Source of the DNA: a virus
Strand: one strand, 5' to 3'
Length of the DNA stretch: 31,366 bases
Virus record (IMG/VR): IMGVR_UViG_3300049222_000322
Location: 1 to 31,366 of that record
The notes under the pieces are model-generated. The model searched no databases and had not been told where the DNA came from. It saw only the letters and a program-made list of their open reading frames with translations. This document shows positions 14,252 to 26,400 of this stretch, piece after piece. The position numbers were made by a program, and so were the translations under genes. The stretch's first letter is position 1, and the number at the start of each line of letters is the position of its first letter.

Positions 14252-17200
14252 ATGCCAAAATTAGCACACAACTTTGTCCAGGGCAAAATGAACAAGGATC
14301 TTGATGAGAGACTTGTGCCCTCAGGCCAATATCGTGACGCTTTAAACATTCAGGTTTCAACATCTGAAGGTTCAGACGTCGGCGCTGTTGAGAATATATT
14401 AGGTAATACTAAGCTAAATAAGAAGTCGTCCTCTGTAAATTGGGCGGCTAATTTTGGTTTAACCTCTCCGCAGTGTATAGGTGCTGCTCGGGATACTCAA
14501 AATAATAAACTATACTGGTTTGTTACCTCAGCATCAGTTGATGCTATTTTAGAATATGACGAGGCTACAGGTTTTGTTGCACCTATATTAGTTGATACAG
14601 GCACAATATTAAATTTTAACACAGCTAACTTTATAACCGGTGTTAATGTTTTTGAGGGGCTATTATGCTGGACTGATAACTTAAATGAACCTAGAAAAAT
14701 ATTAATATCTAGATTTAAAGCTGGGAGTGCAAACCAAACCGGAACGCAAGCCGGAACGAGTATAGACACTCATACGCAAGTGTATAGCAGGCCGTTTATT
14801 GCGTCTGATATTACTGTAATAAAGAAAAAGCCAAACGAAAGATTGCATTATGTTGCTGCTTCTTCTACAAGAACAGGTAATGGTGTAGGGCTAGATAGAG
14901 TTACTACGGATAAAACTTTTGTAGAAACAGTAGGAGGAGAGAGAGTAACTATGGATATCGGTAGTGCTCGTACATTTACAACTAGTGCTGCTCCTAATTG
15001 GCAAAACGGAGACATAATTACTTTACGAGCGTCAGAGTTTAATAACGACAGAAATGCAGACGATAACTACGAAGTGCGAATGCAGCTTACAGCTAATCCT
15101 TCTGGTTCGGCATTAAAGTTTATTAATGCTAAAATACTATCTATATCTTCAGATATGCCGGATATAGAGCTAACATGGGAGTGTGAGCTACAGGAAGACC
15201 CCCCTATGTTCGAGTTTTCTTTTCCTAGATTTGCTTATAGATGGAAATATGTAGATGGCGAGATATCAGCTTTTTCGCCATGGACTAATGCTATTTTTGT
15301 TCCCGGTCCTTTTGAGTATGGCAGCTATGATGCTTATAATGAAGGGATGATTAATAATCTGCGCAAGCTTACTTTAAGCGGATTTGAAACTCCACCAGCA
15401 GATGTGGATAAAGTTGAAATATTATATAAAGATTCTTCTGAAAACATAATTTATAGAATAGAAGAAATAGCGCCTACAGTCAGTTCATTAGATATAACTT
15501 CTGAAATTGCAGTAAATGTTATAGACTCTAACCAAATACTAAGACCGTACGATAACGTGCCTCTTAAAGCTTTAGCCCAAGAAGTTATTGGTAATAGACT
15601 TGTATACGGTAATTACGTACAACAAAATAATATAGGGGATGAAGTTGATCTAACTGCTAATTTGCAGTCAAACAATATAACAGCAGTTAAAACGCCAGAA
15701 GAGAGTGTTAAGTCTTTAAGAGATTACCAAATAGGCGTTGTATATATTGATGAGCATGGGAGAGAAACACCGGTTTTTACAAATAGCTACTCTACGGTAA
15801 AGATAGGTATAGACAAAGCTTCTAAAGTGAATAAGCTTAAGGCTAGAGTAGAAAATGACTCCCCTGGATTATGGGCAAAGCATTTTAAATACTATGTAAA
15901 AGAAACCTCAAACGAGTACTATAATGTTTCGCTTGACCGGTATTATGCTGACCCTGACGGTTTTATGTGGTTATCTATACCTAGTGCTGAAAGAAATAAA
16001 GTACAAGATGGAGATTTCTTAATACTTAAGAAACAACATAACACAGATCTTCCTGTTATTTCAGAAGCTAAGTTTAAAGTCTTAGACATAAGTAATGAAG
16101 CACCAGATGCTGTTGCTGTAAAACGCAAGTTTAAATCTTTAGTAGGTATTACCAGAGGTACAGCAGCTACTAAAATTACTACAGGTTTAACTGAGTTTAC
16201 TTTCGAGGGACCAACCCCAAATGCAGGTAATGATCATTTTGTTGACGCCCTGCAAGAAGATGTTTATGTTAGGTTTATACACAACACTAATAAAACTAGA
16301 TTTTATAAAGTTGTTACGGGAGGTTATTCAGGCATTGCAAACGCTGGATATTCAATAGAAATTTCAGAAAAGCTGCAGTTAGATGATGCATCTTTTATAA
16401 ATGCTTTAGCCTCTAGCGCTGAGTTTAAGCTGGAATTGCATGAAGAAAAAAGATTAACCCTTCCGGAATATCAAGGTAGGTTTTTTGTTAAAATTAATAG
16501 AAGTACAGCGTTTGATGAAAACGTTGTATATAATTTTACAAATAATCCGGAAGATTATAAAGAAAAAGGTGACACAGATGCTCACCCAGACGACACTGCT
16601 TTTGATGACCCTGATAACAGTGGTAATATAGGCGCAATTACAGGGCTTAGCTGGGCGGAACACGCTAATGCTAACGTAGGTAGTGTAGTATTAACAGGTA
16701 AACCTACAGAAAACTCTAAAAAATTCGGAGTTGTGCAGGCACCTTACATTTCTGGCACACCGGGAGAAAACATAAACGGCAATGATAAAATGGCTGATTT
16801 TGTAACTGGGGCTGAAGCTGGAGATTATATACAATTTGGATCTGCCGCAGGCGTTTGGTCAAATCTTTATACTTTAAATTCAGTAACCAAAGGAACTTAC
16901 TCCCGTAACGCATCAGTTACTGGTGATACTGACGATGAAACAGGATACAGATGGGAATTTGTATTAAATGAACCTTATACAGACACAGATATAGCTGCCG
17001 ATAGATTTAGATTAGCTGAAAGAAAAAGGCTGCAGCCAACTATTATTGATGAAAATAGCGAGGTGTTACCTTCAATGAACCCTGCTGTATTTGAAGTTGA
17101 GCCTAAGGAAGCAATAGATTTAGAATTGTATTACGAAGCTAGCGAAGCTTACCCTATATCAGCCATAGACACTGAGCATACGCTCGATTACTTTAATTGT

Positions 17201-18592
17201 TACAGCTTCGGTAACGGAGTAGAGTCAGATAGAGTACGAGACGATTTCAATGCCAAGCGCATTGGCAAGGGCGTTAAAGTTTCTAGTATAATTGAAACGG
17301 AATACAAGCAAGAAAGAAGAAAGGCAGGTTTAATATATAGCGGTCTATTTAATAACACTAGTGGCGTAAATGAGCTTAATCAGTTTATTCAGGGTATTAA
17401 AATAACAAAAGACTTAAACCCTGTATACGGTGGCATACAAATTTTAAAAGCAAGAGATACTGACTTAGTGACTCTTTGTGAAGACAAATGCTTTAGAATA
17501 CAAGCTAATAAAGATGCGTTATTTACTGCGGACGGTAATCCTAATGTTACTTCTACAAACAATGTACTCGGGCAAACAATGGCATATGCAGGTGAATTCG
17601 GTATATCTAATAACCCCGAATCTTTTACAACATATGGCTTTAGGTCTTACTTTACAGATAAGTCTAGAGGTACTGTAATACGCTTGTCTATGGACGGCAT
17701 TACCGAAATAGCTGAAAACGGCATGTCGGATTACTTTGAAGATAAACTTAAGACTGCTTCAGGGGCTATTCTAGGCTCGTATGACGAAGCTGCCGGTTCT
17801 TATAACGTATCATTCAGTAGCGACGAATCTGTAGCCTTTAAAGAAGGTGTGAGAGGCTGGACTAGCAGAATGTCTTTTGTACCTGAAGCGGCAATATCGT
17901 TAAACAACGATTATTACACTATGAAAAATGGTGAGCTATGGGTACACAACAGTGCAGCCCGCTCTAACTTTTATGGTGTTCAAGCTAATTCTACGGTAAC
18001 TCCTATATTTAACGACGCCCCGTCTAGTATTAAAAACTTTAAAACACTATCTTACGAAGGTGATGCAGGCTGGGTAGCAGATGTGCTTACCGACCAGCAA
18101 GACGGAGAAGTAGAAGCTTGGAAAAAGAAAGAAAACCTTTACTTTAACTATATTAAAGGGAAGGCTACGACATTATCCAACATTGATACAGGGGAGTTTT
18201 CAGTGCAGGGATTAGGTAACCCATCTGCAACTAGCGATGACACTTTAGTAATTGATGGGGTTCAAAATCAAGTGTATGAAATTACATTTGTAGAAGACTT
18301 AAATGTATCGTTGCAACTAGGTGACATAATATATTTTACAGACTCAAGCAACAGTGATACATTAGTATCTCTTGGAGCTGTTTTAGAAATAAGTGGCAAT
18401 ACTATTAAAGCTGCCTGGAATGGCTCTAGTGCCGAACCTACAACCTCGGACTTTATATTATTTGCTAAAGACTCTGAAAAGAACACTTCCGGTATAATAG
18501 GCTACCATGCGTCTGTCGAAATGAAAACAACTAGCTCGGACAAAAAAGAGCTCTTTGCTGTTAACTCGGAAGTGTTTATCAGCAGTGAATAA
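14252..18592 (+). CDS. Large tail-nozzle/stabilisation-like protein
   Basis: 1446 residues. The start (HNFVQGKMNKDLDERLVPSG, then QYRDALNIQVSTSEGSDVG) matches the N-terminal signature I know from tail nozzle/stabilisation proteins of marine podovirus-like phages, comparable in role to T7 gp12 or P22 gp10. The rest is mostly beta-rich, with repeated modules ending in segments such as VYGGIQILKARDTDLVTLCED (about 1053-1073). Length is well above T7 gp12 (about 790 residues), with additional domains that may act as tail fibres or receptor-contact parts. Codon use (AGA, ATA, TTA) differs from the capsid gene. Being between the adaptor gene and internal virion proteins fits tail tip assembly. Which domain touches the host is unknown. 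Confidence 0.7.
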   Translation: MPKLAHNFVQGKMNKDLDERLVPSGQYRDALNIQVSTSEGSDVGAVENILGNTKLNKKSSSVNWAANFGLTSPQCIGAARDTQNNKLYWFVTSASVDAILEYDEATGFVAPILVDTGTILNFNTANFITGVNVFEGLLCWTDNLNEPRKILISRFKAGSANQTGTQAGTSIDTHTQVYSRPFIASDITVIKKKPNERLHYVAASSTRTGNGVGLDRVTTDKTFVETVGGERVTMDIGSARTFTTSAAPNWQNGDIITLRASEFNNDRNADDNYEVRMQLTANPSGSALKFINAKILSISSDMPDIELTWECELQEDPPMFEFSFPRFAYRWKYVDGEISAFSPWTNAIFVPGPFEYGSYDAYNEGMINNLRKLTLSGFETPPADVDKVEILYKDSSENIIYRIEEIAPTVSSLDITSEIAVNVIDSNQILRPYDNVPLKALAQEVIGNRLVYGNYVQQNNIGDEVDLTANLQSNNITAVKTPEESVKSLRDYQIGVVYIDEHGRETPVFTNSYSTVKIGIDKASKVNKLKARVENDSPGLWAKHFKYYVKETSNEYYNVSLDRYYADPDGFMWLSIPSAERNKVQDGDFLILKKQHNTDLPVISEAKFKVLDISNEAPDAVAVKRKFKSLVGITRGTAATKITTGLTEFTFEGPTPNAGNDHFVDALQEDVYVRFIHNTNKTRFYKVVTGGYSGIANAGYSIEISEKLQLDDASFINALASSAEFKLELHEEKRLTLPEYQGRFFVKINRSTAFDENVVYNFTNNPEDYKEKGDTDAHPDDTAFDDPDNSGNIGAITGLSWAEHANANVGSVVLTGKPTENSKKFGVVQAPYISGTPGENINGNDKMADFVTGAEAGDYIQFGSAAGVWSNLYTLNSVTKGTYSRNASVTGDTDDETGYRWEFVLNEPYTDTDIAADRFRLAERKRLQPTIIDENSEVLPSMNPAVFEVEPKEAIDLELYYEASEAYPISAIDTEHTLDYFNCYSFGNGVESDRVRDDFNAKRIGKGVKVSSIIETEYKQERRKAGLIYSGLFNNTSGVNELNQFIQGIKITKDLNPVYGGIQILKARDTDLVTLCEDKCFRIQANKDALFTADGNPNVTSTNNVLGQTMAYAGEFGISNNPESFTTYGFRSYFTDKSRGTVIRLSMDGITEIAENGMSDYFEDKLKTASGAILGSYDEAAGSYNVSFSSDESVAFKEGVRGWTSRMSFVPEAAISLNNDYYTMKNGELWVHNSAARSNFYGVQANSTVTPIFNDAPSSIKNFKTLSYEGDAGWVADVLTDQQDGEVEAWKKKENLYFNYIKGKATTLSNIDTGEFSVQGLGNPSATSDDTLVIDGVQNQVYEITFVEDLNVSLQLGDIIYFTDSSNSDTLVSLGAVLEISGNTIKAAWNGSSAEPTTSDFILFAKDSEKNTSGIIGYHASVEMKTTSSDKKELFAVNSEVFISSE

Positions 18593-18623
18593 TACGTAAT
18601 AATGAACTATAAACTAATATAAT

Positions 18624-19286
18624 ATGATACCTTTAGCTTTAGGACTTCAAGGCGCCATGGGGATTGCGAGTGGTATAATTGGCCATAAGAAAAGAAAGCA
18701 AGAGCAAAAAACTGCTCAAGCTGAATTTGAAGCATCTCGTGCACAATATATGAATCAGGATCTTTCTAACCCATATGCAAATATGGAAAACACTATGGAA
18801 GATCTTACGGTAAATACTCAGGCGGCAGACTTCACAGCTCAGCAGCAGGCTCAAGGCATGGCTAACATTATGGGCAATATGAGAGGTGCAGCGGGGGGAT
18901 CCGGCATAGCGGCTTTAGCTCAGTCACTTGCTGGGCAGCAATCTCAAAATGCGCAACAAGCTTCCGCTGCTATTGGTGCTCAAGAAGCTAGCAACCAGGC
19001 AGCCGCGCGGCAAATGGCTGGAGAATTGCAAATGGCAGAGCGCAAAGGAGACGTGATGTCTCGTAACATGAAGCGTGAACAATACAGTACTGAATTAGGA
19101 ATGGCTATGGATCGTAAAGGTCAGGCGGATTTAGCTAGGCAAGAAGCTACCCAATCATTAATGAGTGGTGTCGGTAACTTAGCAATGGGTGGTGTAGGAT
19201 TTATGGCAAACCCACAACGCGCGTCAGCAGACAGCATATTTGGCCAGCTATTAGGCATGCCGGGTGAAGCTGCTACTGAAGAATAA
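18624..19286 (+). CDS. Internal virion/ejection protein, Gln/Ala-rich
   Basis: 220 residues. A short hydrophobic glycine-rich start (PLALGLQGAMGIASGIIG, 2-19) is followed by basic KKRKQEQK, then a glutamine/alanine-rich helical region with AALAQSLAGQQSQNAQQ (about 94-110) and a second glycine-rich hydrophobic patch (SLMSGVGNLAMGGVGFMAN, about 175-194). This resembles the T7 gp14-type small ejection proteins that insert into the host membrane to start the DNA channel. It stands before two further candidate internal proteins, matching the T7 gp14-gp15-gp16 order. Function is inferred from composition and order. Confidence 0.7.
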   Translation: MIPLALGLQGAMGIASGIIGHKKRKQEQKTAQAEFEASRAQYMNQDLSNPYANMENTMEDLTVNTQAADFTAQQQAQGMANIMGNMRGAAGGSGIAALAQSLAGQQSQNAQQASAAIGAQEASNQAAARQMAGELQMAERKGDVMSRNMKREQYSTELGMAMDRKGQADLARQEATQSLMSGVGNLAMGGVGFMANPQRASADSIFGQLLGMPGEAATEE

Positions 19287-19299
19287 TAGATTTAACATT

Positions 19300-20415
19300 A
19301 TGGCAGATAAAAGTTTAATAGACGCGAATAGAAGAATGCTACAAAGCGGTCGTAGACCTGTGGTAGAGTTTAATGCACCACAGGGCGATAACTTGTTTGA
19401 GGGGCATCGTGCCATTAACGCTGCGAGAAGAAACAAAATAGCAAATATAAACGCGAGTGTTTCCACCTCAATGGGTAAGATGAAGTCAGATGTAGACTTA
19501 ACCGCTTATTCTAAGGAAGAGCAAAAGAATATTGGTAAGTTTTTAACTGGGCAACGCTCTATATATGCTAACTCAGCAAATGCTTTAGCCAAGATTAGCG
19601 ATACGTCATCTCCTGAATACCAGTACCACGTTGATGTAATGAATGGCATTAACAATAGTTTTACCAACTTAAAAAATCAATTAGATTCTTATAAAGAAAA
19701 TAAAATTGAGTTTGCTGAAGGTATAAGAACAGGTTTGTTTTCTGAAGGTAACGACGACATGCAGTACTCAAATGCTGCAATGATGTACGGATTGATCGAC
19801 GGAGAAAAAACTAATGTACCATTTGAAATTGCTGAAAACGGTGACTTAGGGTTTAATATGGGTGGCGAGTATGTCAGATATAACGATTTTGAACAGCCGT
19901 TTCCGAAAGATTACAAAGTAGCATCGAGTATATTAAGCCAATCAGCTGACTTGTATAAAAATCACACCTTGCTACAGGGGCCGCAAAAAGACATGCTCAG
20001 ATTAAGTCTTATGGCTTCTTTGCGTGATCCTAATACTATTAAGTCATTAGTTTCTGATTTTGAATCTGACGGTTTAAACCTTTCAGACATTCCGCTAGAT
20101 GATATAGAAGTTGCTAGAAATATGATTGCTGACCGTATAATGAATAGTTATACTGATGTAGCAGCACAAGGTAAAGCTGATTACGATGCACGCAACCCGA
20201 GTAGATCAGGCGGCGGCAGAAGTGGTAGCAGCGGAAGTGGCGGTAAAGACTACACTGAAAGATGGGCGGATATAGATAACAATCAAAATGTAGGTGTAGA
20301 ATATACTATTAGCGGTCATAAAATAAAACGCGACACAGAAAATCCTGATATATATTATGTAGACGGAATAGCTTTTCCTAATAGAGAGCTAGCTTACGAC
20401 GCGGTGACTAACTAA
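19300..20415 (+). CDS. Internal virion protein (T7 gp15-position)
   Basis: 371 residues from the ATG at 19300; an upstream GTG at 19264 would overlap the preceding gene and adds an unlikely leader. The protein is mostly helical with few motifs: ADKSLIDANRRMLQSGRRP, central DGEKTNVPFEIAENGDLGF, and a low-complexity linker RSGGGRSGSSGSGGK (about 305-320) joined to a final small domain (GHKIKRDTENPDIYYVDGIAF) that resembles a short beta module. It lies between the small ejection protein and the giant protein. A structural role inside the head or ejection tube is inferred from this location; I do not recognise a named family. Confidence 0.62.
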   Translation: MADKSLIDANRRMLQSGRRPVVEFNAPQGDNLFEGHRAINAARRNKIANINASVSTSMGKMKSDVDLTAYSKEEQKNIGKFLTGQRSIYANSANALAKISDTSSPEYQYHVDVMNGINNSFTNLKNQLDSYKENKIEFAEGIRTGLFSEGNDDMQYSNAAMMYGLIDGEKTNVPFEIAENGDLGFNMGGEYVRYNDFEQPFPKDYKVASSILSQSADLYKNHTLLQGPQKDMLRLSLMASLRDPNTIKSLVSDFESDGLNLSDIPLDDIEVARNMIADRIMNSYTDVAAQGKADYDARNPSRSGGGRSGSSGSGGKDYTERWADIDNNQNVGVEYTISGHKIKRDTENPDIYYVDGIAFPNRELAYDAVTN

Positions 20416-20440
20416 CTTACAATTAATCCAATATAAAAAT

Positions 20441-23400
20441 ATGGATCTTAATAAATTTAGCCCTGAAAAATTGCAACAAATTGCGGAACTAAACGGTTTA
20501 ACCGTTGAAGAGCTATTAGCAAATAATAATGAGGGAAAGCAGAACGACTTGATGGAAACCGACCCGCCAACGAGTCAGAACACAGAAACGTCCGCTGGGG
20601 AATCCAGTTCGGGCGATATTTCTTTGGGGTCACCCGTAATATCTATTGAAGACTTTTTTGACGAAGACGGAAAATATCTTGATGAAGAAGATGTTTCTAC
20701 TGCTCTAAACTCAAAACTAGCTAAGTATGGCGTAACTGTTGAAAGCGACATTTTAGGTTCAGATGCTGTTAAATTCCGTAATATGGAAGACAAGTATAAA
20801 GAATCCGCTTCTTATTCCTATAAAGGTTTACTTGGTGCTAAGTCTAAAGATGAGCTCGCTAAAATGGTGGCGCTCATGAACAGAGATTTGTTTACAGTAG
20901 GTGAAGAAAACTACCTAAGCAAGGTGCAAGAGCGCTCAACAGGTTTGCATGAAGAATATAAGCAAAGTGTAAAAGCTGATGACATTCCGGAAAATGAATC
21001 AATTGATCTTGCAAAAGAAACAAAACTTGATAGGTTCGAAGCGTTTGAAAAAGCAGGTAAAGCTGGTAATGAAATTCTTTTTGATAGTCAAGAAGATAAA
21101 GATGATTATGAAGAATGGATTAATACCGGCGTTGTTCCAGAACCTAGAGAAGAAGAAATACGCGGCTTAGAGCAAACTATAAAATCTAAACAAAGAAACG
21201 ACAGATCAGATGAATTTGTATTTGATTTAAATCAAGTACAAAGAAATGATATTTTTGTATTAGAGCAAATTAGAGTTGAAGATATAAGTAAAAAAAGACA
21301 GGCTTTCCCAGCGGATCTTGATAACTTTAATAAAAATAAGGCAACTTACGAAGCGGAAGTTGAAAGATATAATGCAGGAGGTGTTTACAATGAAAGCACT
21401 GAAGCAAGACTACAAGACATTCAAAAAGGCTTACTACTTGATTATTCAAATTTAAATGCAATTGCTGAAGAATTACAAGATTCTGAAATTGCGCCTGACG
21501 GATTGCAGCAGCTAAGCGCTTATTATGGCATGGGTGCTGGTTTGATTAATACCAGTAAATCTATTGGTCTTGGAATATTAAAGAGTATTGCCGAGCTTGG
21601 TAATTTTGTTGCTGCAGGCCAATATGTTGCTGCGGTGGCCCCTTCACTTGATTCTGAAGAAGAGTTAGATGAAGCTTTTTTTGATATACTAGAGCAATCA
21701 AACGCACGAACTGCCAAAGCTTTTCTTGGTGCAAATTTAGACTTAGAAAAAGAAGCTGCCAAATTAGTTCAACGCCCAGAGTTTTCAGAAATAGAAAATT
21801 TTAAAGATGCTAGAAGATGGGGAGCGGGTGTTGTAGCGCAGGGACTTCCTTCAATGGCCGTTAGCCGCGCAGGAGCAGTAGCTATGCCAGCTTATTTTCT
21901 TATGGGTGCTGGGGGTAAAAGCTTAGAGCGTGATAAAGAAAAATATTATGCTTATGAGCAGCTAACTGCTAATACCAAAATATTAGAAGACGGAGGTTAT
22001 ACTGATAAAGCCGGTAATTTTATAGCAATTGATGAATTCGAAGCCCGCAAACTAGAGGCACAAAATACAGAAAGTAAAAGGTTGCTAGATATACCCATAG
22101 GCAAAGAATACACCTCTATGGCTTTAGCGGGCGCTACTGAAGTTGTGTTTGAAGGATTGTTTGATAAAATGCTTACTGACGGATTGTTAAGAGCGCTAAA
22201 AGAAGCTCCAACTGAAGGCATGAAGTCTGCAGCTGGAAATTTTATTAAGTCAGCATTAAAAAACATGCCTGCTGAAGGAGGTTCCGAAGGCGCCACCCAG
22301 TTTGCAAACAATTATTTTGACCAGGTATTATTAGGGAAGGATGTTAATCTTTTTGAAGGTGTTACTGAAGCAACCGCTGGTGGTGCACTTATGGGAGCAG
22401 GCTTTTCAAGTGTTCCCTCTTTAGCAGGCTTTAATCAAGCCATAGTAAATGAGCTTGCAACAAGACAAGAAAAAAGAGAATTAAAAGAGCTAGAATCTAA
22501 AATAGAGTCTTTATCTGGTGTTGGTGCGTTAGATCCTTTAGATCCTTCAAAGCGTCGTAAAAAACAAGACGCAGAAACAGAAGCTTTAATACAAGAGCTA
22601 ACATTAGAAAGAGATGATATAACGCGCAATATATCTAGAAGACTTGGTACTGATTTGTCTATTGCTGATGCTAAAGCTGTTGGTGAAATAAATAGAGAAA
22701 TTAGAAAGCTAAACGAAAAGGCTTATAAAATTGGTTATGGCAATACTTCTAACAAGCAAAAGCTTAAGTCGCAGGAAATAATTTCACAAAAGCTAGATAA
22801 TCTTTTACAACAAAGAGAGGATATATTAACAGATAAAGCTCGCAGTAAGGCTGCAAAAAAACATAATGCTTCTTTAAAAATACATCAAGACGCATTAGAT
22901 GGATACCGACAAATATCTGTAGCTATTGCAACAGACAAAGGGCGTCAGCAACGTGCAAAGTTTTTTCAACAACCAAGAAAACTAAAGCAAGAAGCATTTA
23001 AGATTGCTAAAGAGCAACTTGAATCGGAGGGAGGAGACACAAGAAGAAGCTCTGTTGAGCATCGTGCTTCTGAAAACTATAGAATTGAAGAAAACAAAAG
23101 AGAACTAAAGGCAAGTGCAGAAAATGTAAAAGCTTTTGCAGAACAAAGTGGTTTAAGCGAACAATTATCTATAGATGCTACAGATTCTTTAGAAGAAGCA
23201 ATTGCTTGGGTTGAAAAAAATGTGGCCGATAAAGACAAAAAAGAAACCATTGAAAAGCTAAAAAGCGGACAGCTTAACGCGGTTATTGCGGATGGCGGCT
23301 TTATGATTAACATGACTAACGCTGCAAAAAACAATGCAGTAGGGGCGTTCGCTCACGAGCTATTACATGCTGTAACACGATCAAAGCTTAAAGACCAGAA

Positions 23401-26400
23401 ATCTTTAAATGAGGCTGGCGGAAAGTTATTAGAATACTTACAACAAGCACACCCTGAACTAGCGGCAAAAGTATCGCTCGCTACGCAAGGTTATTTTGAA
23501 GAAAACAGGGAAGAGGCTTTTGAAGAACTTATGAATGCTCTTAGCGATGCATTAGCGGAAGGCTATCAATACAATGAAAGCTTACTGCAAACCGTTAAAA
23601 GATTTATAAACACCGCTTTAAAAGGAACTGATTTAGAAATAAGCTCTGAGGGGCAAGATATTTTTTACTTTATTAGGGACTTTAATAAAAAAGCGCATGT
23701 AGGTAAGAAAGGTAAGAACGCTAAGTATAAGCTTTCATCGTTTTCTGATGACGATAAAACAAAAATGTCTGTGTCTGTCCAGGCAGATAGAGCTAAGCAA
23801 GTTTTAGAGAAGGTAAGCGCAAACATGGACTTTTTTGACCCTAACTCCCCGCTTATTGCTCGTGTTCTTCCGGGAATGATTCAAGCGCAACTAGCCAAGC
23901 TTTCTGCTAAAGGCCTGCAGTTTGACATGGACGAAGCTAATAGCGACATTATTTATAGACTATATTCCAATGGCGATATAAATAAGTTTGACGGGCGCGG
24001 TACACTATACGGTTATATAAATGGTCGTATTAGTTTCCGTATTAAAGATATGCTTAAAGCTTCCGGTGAAGGTAAAAACGACATTGTTGAAGACTTTAAC
24101 CAGAGCGACATAGAAGACCTTAAAGGTGCGGCGGCTGATGTTACTACTACAGAACAAATAGAAGAGCGTGCGGCAAACGAAAAGCCTGAATACAGACCGC
24201 TTTTAAACAGCCGTATTGCTAAGCCTGAGCTTATTGAAAGTATATTAGCTAAAATACCTAGAATAGTAGGAACGCTAAAAAGTCGTATTGACGCGCCCAT
24301 ATCTAAAAACACTACAGTTACCCCTTTAGTAAATGAGCTAAGGTTAGCTTTAGGTAAACAGGTGGACATTGACTTGAAAAAAGCAATGGGCGGCAAAAAA
24401 GATGGCGTACTTAGAAGATTCTTAACGGACAATAAGAAAGCTATTCTTGAAAACATGACCACCACTTACTTAATGACCGCATTCCCGGCCGCGGTACAAA
24501 AGCAGGTAAACGGCGTGTTTACTAGTGATTGGAAAGGTAAAAAAATTGATAGAGAAACTACTAATACAGACAAAGCAGGTAGAACATCTGGTGCTGAATT
24601 AGTCCGAAGATTACCTAATGCTTCAATAAAAATAGATGACAAAACCTTTTTGTCTTTTATTCTTGATGAAAAAGGTAATCCATTGCGTGGTAAAAAAGAA
24701 TCTCTCGCTAAAGCAATTGGGGAAGAGTTAGCTATAGAAATTATTAATCAGGAAATGCAAGATCCTGATAGCCCAATTCGTCAAGCTTTTGAGGCTAATC
24801 AAGAACGTTTAGGAACTGAAATTGTAGACAACTATGTAGCTAAGCTTAAGCTTGACTTTGAAAGAGGCAATGTTAAGTACTCTATGGCTAATGGCTTTAC
24901 ACAAACGGAGCTGCAGTCAGCTGTAAACACATCGGCTTTAGATATTATTTTAAATAAAATAGTAAAATCTAATAAAGTTTTTCCAAATGATTATGCACTG
25001 GACAATGAAAACTTTAGTCCTAGCGTAATTAAACAGTTTAAAAAAGAGGCTAAAGAGCAAGGAGTAAATATTGATAATGTTGACTTTAAAAAGGTTTTTT
25101 GGCATACTTCAGAAATACTTAATAGTCCTGCTATTAATGACAAGTCACTCAAGGACGCTAGATTTTTAAATTTAATTCCGCTCGCTTCTAAAGAAGTCCA
25201 AAAAGGGCTAGAAAATTACATGTCAGTAAGCCGTTTGAAAAGCAAAGGCGAACTTAAAGATTTAAAAGCACACAGAGAATCTACTGGATTAATAAAAAGC
25301 AGAATTAACATTAATGAGTTAAGGGTATTTAATTCACAAGCGTTTGATAATAGTATTCAACCAGAAGCTATAGTCGCTGGTTCAAAATTAAATAAGCAAG
25401 ATCTTAATAATGTAACCAAATACAATACAGAAGAAACAAGCGCTAAAGCGTTGTTTGAGTTACAAAAAAGAGGTGATCTTAACAATACCTTACAATCTAC
25501 CGATACGGTTGGATTGCTTCAAGCGCAAAACTCGGCAAATAAAAAGTTATCTAGTAGAATTGCAGGAGAATTTATTTTAGGGGTTCAAACTGGCGAAATT
25601 AGTTTAATGGATTTTGCAAGGTTTTTACAGGAGGATAACAGCAGAAAACGTGGGTTTGGACCATTAGGGCAATTAACAATTATTGATGGTAATATAAATG
25701 CTGATTCAAACCAATATATAGAGCATATGTATCCTCATGTGCAATTTTTGTTCGAATTGCTAGAAATAGCCGCTAACCCTAATCTATCTACTCACAATGG
25801 TGAGCTAAGTAAAGAAACTATTAACGCTATAGATAAGGCCTACGACAAAAATATATTAATGTCTACGGACCAATTAACGGCAACACCTGTTCTTGATAAA
25901 GTTTTAGGCCCTACTAACGCTAGCAGCATAGAAAGATTAAGACTATACGGAGAAGCTGCGCGCGACAATACATATTTTGCGGCGGTTAATGAAGAAGGAA
26001 ACTTAATAACTTTGACAGAACACTTTGAAAGTTTAACAGAAGCCGAAGCTATTACGGAACAGTTAGCTATAAACTTTGATGCTGTTAATTCTTTTCAAGG
26101 GTGGCTGGAAGCGTCTACTAAGTTTTCTATGTCAACTCCTGTAGCTGTGTTTATGGTTGGCGGGCCAGGCTCTGGTAAATCTAGTACTTTAAAATCTTTA
26201 GGCTTAATTGATAAAGGTTTTAGGTTGGTTAATCAAGACCCTTATCTAGAAAAGTACATTAAAGATGCTGGTCTTGCAAGCGATGAAAAAACTTATAACA
26301 AAGAAGAAAGATCATTACGAGCTAAGCTAGGTTGGAAAGCTAGAAAAGCTGCGGAAGAAGATTTAGCTAATAACACTGCCGCAAGAGAAAGCATGGTGAT

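Noticed and set aside
19264-19299. GTG start for the second internal virion protein
   Set aside because: Would overlap the previous gene and add twelve residues of no pattern; ATG at 19300 follows an AT-rich leader typical for this genome.
24013-24465. 150-residue minus-strand frame inside the giant gene
   Set aside because: Antisense shadow of continuous, domain-bearing + strand coding sequence; no family resemblance.
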